Part shown: piece after piece, positions 6,503-8,609 of the stretch
How positions within the stretch are numbered: position 1 is the first letter of the stretch
How the letters are laid out: every line of letters begins with the position of its first letter
Origin: CAYXGE01 sp964464435
GTDB taxonomy: Bacteria; Pseudomonadota; Gammaproteobacteria; Burkholderiales; Methylophilaceae
Assembly: GCA_964464435.1 (NCBI GenBank)
Contig: CAYXGE010000078.1
Coordinates: forward strand, 1-8,609
Direction: 5' to 3'
Length of the DNA: 8,609 bases
Notes under the pieces: model-generated
What the model was told of the DNA's origin: nothing
The model's input: the letters and a program-made list of their open reading frames with translations, nothing else
Databases searched by the model: none
Made by a program: the position numbers and the translations under genes

Positions 6503-7972
6503 CTATGCAAACCAAGGTGCACGCGCTGTCATAATCAGTTCTTTAGCTCGCTCAGCATCCATTTTTGTCATCTCTACTAAGTCATCTACAGCTAAATCTG
6601 CTAAATCATCCATGGTAGAAATACCCTGAGATGCCAATAAGTGGGCTGTCTCAGCATCCATACCTTGCATGTTCAACAGTTCTTCAGAAGCTTCTTCAAC
6701 TTTTTCTTCTTTGGCAATCGCGTCTGTTAATAATGCAGCGCGCGCACGTTTACGCAACTCATTAATGGTGTCCTCATCAAACGCTTCAATTTCGCTCATT
6801 TCAGAAATCGGTACATAAGCAATTTCTTCTAATGTACTAAAGCCTTCTTCAACCAAGATTTCTGCAACTTCTTCATCTACATCAAGTTTCGCCATAAATA
6901 GCTGACGTATGGTACTAAATTCAGCCTCATTTTTTTGCGCAGCTTCATCTACGGTCATAATATTGAGTGTCCAGCCGGTAAGGTCTGAAGCTAAACGCAC
7001 ATTTTGTCCGTTACGACCAATTGCCAACGCCAATTGTTCTTCTTCAACGACCACGTCCATGCTATGTGCATCTTCATCTACCATAATGCTAGAAACCTCT
7101 GCTGGTGCCATCGCGTTAATCACAAATTGTGCTGGCTCCATACTCCATAACACAATGTCCACGCGCTCACCTGCCAACTCGCCCGTTACCGCTTGTACGC
7201 GTGAACCACGCATACCTACACAAGTACCGACTGGGTCTAAACGTTGGTCATTAGTTTTAACTGCAATTTTAGAACGCAAACCTGGATCTCTGGCTGCCGC
7301 TTTAATTTCTAGCAAACCTTCTTCAATTTCAGGAACTTCTAGTTCAAATAATTTGGACAAAAATTCTGGTGCTATACGTGACAAAATCAACTGCGGACCA
7401 CGTCCACTGCGCTCTATACGTGACAAATAAGCACGTACACGGTCACCCACACGTAAGTTTTCTTTAGGAATCATCTGCTCTTTTGGCAATAAAGACTCCA
7501 ATCTGCCAACTTCAATAATGGCATTACCTTTTTCCATACGTTTGATGGTGCCTGTCACCATATGTTCTTTACGTGACAAAAAATCCTCAAGAATTTGTTC
7601 ACGCTCGGCTTCACGCACTTTTTGCAAAATGACTTGCTTTGCAGCTTGTGCACCAATACGGCCAAACTCTACAGATTCAAGTGGCTCATCAATAAATTCA
7701 CCTTCGCTCAAGCCATTAGCACGGTCATCATCTGCCCAAATTTGAGCATCAGGATTTTCTAATGAAGCATCAGGAGAGATAATGGTCCAACGGCGGAAAG
7801 ATTCATACTCTCCGTTTTCACGATTAATACGCACGCGCACATCGGCATCTTCAGCATACTTTTTCTTTGTTGCAGAAGCCAAAGCTAGCTCTAAGGCTGT
7901 AAAAATAACTTCTTTAGACACACTTTTTTCATGTGCTAACGCATCAACCAATAATAAAATTTCGCGACTCAT
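6503..7972 (-). CDS. nusA: Transcription termination/antitermination protein NusA
   Basis: NusA binds RNA polymerase and the nascent RNA. It enhances pausing and intrinsic termination and takes part in antitermination complexes with other Nus factors. The 489-aa product has the usual domains: RNAP-binding N-terminal domain (1 to about 130, MSREILLLVDALAHEKSV), S1 (about 137-200, VTGTIKRMEKGNAIIEVGR), KH1 with GMRGSR (253-258), KH2 with IGRNGQN (318-324), and two acidic repeats (about 363-415 and 435-485). The length is near E. coli NusA (495 aa), so both acidic repeats are kept, as expected in beta/gammaproteobacteria. GGAG lies 6 bp before the ATG. It is 36 bp after rimP and 90 bp before infB. 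NusA autoregulates this operon in E. coli, and the terminator-like leader upstream of rimP here would fit the same idea. Confidence 0.98.
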   Translation of the reverse strand: MSREILLLVDALAHEKSVSKEVIFTALELALASATKKKYAEDADVRVRINRENGEYESFRRWTIISPDASLENPDAQIWADDDRANGLSEGEFIDEPLESVEFGRIGAQAAKQVILQKVREAEREQILEDFLSRKEHMVTGTIKRMEKGNAIIEVGRLESLLPKEQMIPKENLRVGDRVRAYLSRIERSGRGPQLILSRIAPEFLSKLFELEVPEIEEGLLEIKAAARDPGLRSKIAVKTNDQRLDPVGTCVGMRGSRVQAVTGELAGERVDIVLWSMEPAQFVINAMAPAEVSSIMVDEDAHSMDVVVEEEQLALAIGRNGQNVRLASDLTGWTLNIMTVDEAAQKNEAEFSTIRQLFMAKLDVDEEVAEILVEEGFSTLEEIAYVPISEMSEIEAFDEDTINELRKRARAALLTDAIAKEEKVEEASEELLNMQGMDAETAHLLASQGISTMDDLADLAVDDLVEMTKMDAERAKELIMTARAPWFA

Positions 7973-8008
7973 GATATTCTCCGACTAAGGTCTCACTATG
8001 TTTAATAC

Positions 8009-8443
8009 TTAAAATACTGGCGCTAATCTAGCCTTATCTATATTTGTATAAGCAACCTGATAAACCACTGACTCAACCTCAATGCTCACTGCACCGTTTT
8101 CATAAGCCACTAATTTACCTAGATAATTTTTTCGACCCTCTTGTGGTACGCGTAACTTAATCTGCGCGCGCTCACCAATAAATCGAACAAAATCCGCTTC
8201 TTTCTTTAATACCCTATCCATGCCAGGCGAAGAAACCTCTAGCCTGTCATAATCAATTTCATGTTCCACCGCCAACAAATTGCCAAGCTGGTTACTCACC
8301 AATACGCAATCATCAATGTTGATACCCTCTGGTTTATCAATAAATACACGGATTAATTTACCGCGATTAGACAACTCAAGATCTACCAACTCATAACCAA
8401 GTTGGCTTAGCGATTTGTCTAATAAAGCATTTAAATCTTGCAT
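8009..8443 (-). CDS. rimP: Ribosome maturation factor RimP
   Basis: RimP (YhbC) binds free 30S subunits and assists assembly of the S12-containing central region. With the ATG at 8443 it has 144 aa, close to the family norm of about 150. Conserved parts are GYELVDLELS (16-25), RVFIDKPEGINIDDCVLVSN (32-51), the signature EVSSPGMDRVLKKEADF (69-85) and the C-terminal Sm-like barrel. The frame can extend five codons to TTG 8458, but nothing like a ribosome binding site precedes that TTG. A GGA 10 bp before the ATG is the better, though not ideal, signal. It is the first gene of the operon, preceded by a terminator-like hairpin and a promoter, with nusA following after 36 bp. Confidence 0.95.
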   Translation of the reverse strand: MQDLNALLDKSLSQLGYELVDLELSNRGKLIRVFIDKPEGINIDDCVLVSNQLGNLLAVEHEIDYDRLEVSSPGMDRVLKKEADFVRFIGERAQIKLRVPQEGRKNYLGKLVAYENGAVSIEVESVVYQVAYTNIDKARLAPVF

Positions 8444-8447
8444 GTCA

Positions 8448-8537
8448 TCAACATCCAATTACAAATTCAAATAAAGGCACAAACACATACGTCAGAAACA
8501 AAAAATGGGCATAAAGCCCATCACCCATGCATTGCAT
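8448..8537 (-). other. Possible leader-peptide ORF through the rimP leader terminator
   Basis: A 29-codon frame begins with ATG at 8537, only about 7-8 bp after the predicted transcription start, and ends with TGA at 8450-8448, four bp before the rimP ATG. The first residues are MQCMGDGLY, and the rest (AHFLFLTYVFVPLFEFVIG) is strongly hydrophobic, partly because the frame reads through the terminator T-run. There is no clear ribosome binding site, so translation would be nearly leaderless. Position and co-termination next to rimP are suggestive, but the composition alone could produce this by chance in AT-rich DNA. Confidence 0.25.
8500..8521 (-). terminator. Intrinsic-terminator-like hairpin in the rimP leader (candidate attenuator)
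   Basis: On the minus strand ATGGGC (8521-8516) and GCCCAT (8510-8505) form a 6-bp GC-rich stem with a 5-nt loop, followed by a run of six T ending at 8500. This is a standard intrinsic terminator layout. It sits downstream of the extended -10 promoter and upstream of rimP, so it is expected to attenuate the operon. A second ATGGG copy just upstream (8528-8524) could compete for the same CCCAT, giving an alternative structure. If another promoter upstream drives the operon, it may instead end an upstream transcript. Confidence 0.65.
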
Positions 8538-8551
8538 CTTATTCTTATTAC

Positions 8552-8560
8552 ATTATATCA
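8552..8560 (-). promoter_or_regulatory. Extended -10 promoter for rimP-nusA-infB
   Basis: The minus-strand sequence TGATATAAT is a perfect TATAAT -10 box (8557-8552) with the extended TGn motif. The region upstream holds only weak -35 resemblances (TTGCTT is just 11 bp away), which is tolerable for extended -10 promoters. Transcription should start near 8545, giving a leader of about 100 nt before rimP that includes the terminator-like hairpin. Confidence 0.6.
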
Positions 8561-8593
8561 ATCAATTCAAGCAATTGATACGCACAACCCTAC

Positions 8594-8609
8594 AAATAAA
8601 AATGCCCTC
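8594..8609. terminator. Possible half of a terminator cut by the right edge
   Basis: Read on the minus strand, the window opens with GAGGGC followed by ATTTTTATTTG. This looks like the descending arm and T-rich tail of an intrinsic terminator whose other arm lies beyond the edge. It would end the gene upstream of the rimP promoter. The pairing partner cannot be seen, so this is a guess from layout. Confidence 0.25.

Noticed and set aside
6909..7430. 173-codon plus-strand frame inside nusA
   Set aside because: It is antisense to the S1/KH region of nusA. Its Ser/Thr-rich composition is what the complement of an acidic/Leu-rich gene gives.

Overview
The window reads as core chromosome of a low-GC betaproteobacterium. 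Two things point there: the LptM-lysA pair, and the style of the RimP/NusA/IF2/RbfA/TruB proteins (IF2 beginning MAQTSVAQFA, NusA with two acidic C-terminal repeats). The AT-rich composition fits Methylophilaceae (Methylotenera-like), but that family assignment is an inference from memory. There are no insertion sequences, phage genes, CRISPR arrays, tRNAs or rRNAs.

Left part (1-1865). An unrecognised gene runs off the left edge on the minus strand. Divergent from it, on the plus strand, are lptM (a 41-aa outer-membrane lipoprotein that helps LptD maturation), lysA (diaminopimelate decarboxylase, the last step of lysine synthesis), and a 49-aa predicted secreted peptide that is very acidic and proline-containing. 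A stable hairpin and an 11-codon upstream ORF lie between lysA and the small peptide gene. A bidirectional intrinsic terminator ends this unit and also serves the convergent minus-strand operon.

Right part (1847-8609, minus strand, transcribed right to left). This is the classical nusA-infB operon: rimP, nusA, infB, rbfA, truB. Its products link ribosome small-subunit maturation (RimP, RbfA), transcription elongation and termination (NusA), translation initiation (IF2) and tRNA pseudouridine-55 formation (TruB). Instead of rpsO-pnp, the operon ends in a small membrane protein with an HExxH zinc-protease-like motif. Upstream of rimP is an extended -10 promoter, followed by an intrinsic-terminator-like hairpin that lies before the first gene. 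A 29-codon hydrophobic ORF spans this hairpin. Together these look like a possible attenuator of the operon.

Two starts need care. infB and rimP can both be extended upstream to TTG codons, but conservation favours the internal ATGs at 6412 and 8443 for both, and a Shine-Dalgarno clearly supports the infB one. No clearly new multi-gene system is present. The best leads are the rimP leader, the acidic secreted peptide with its structured leader, and the small HExxH membrane protein.
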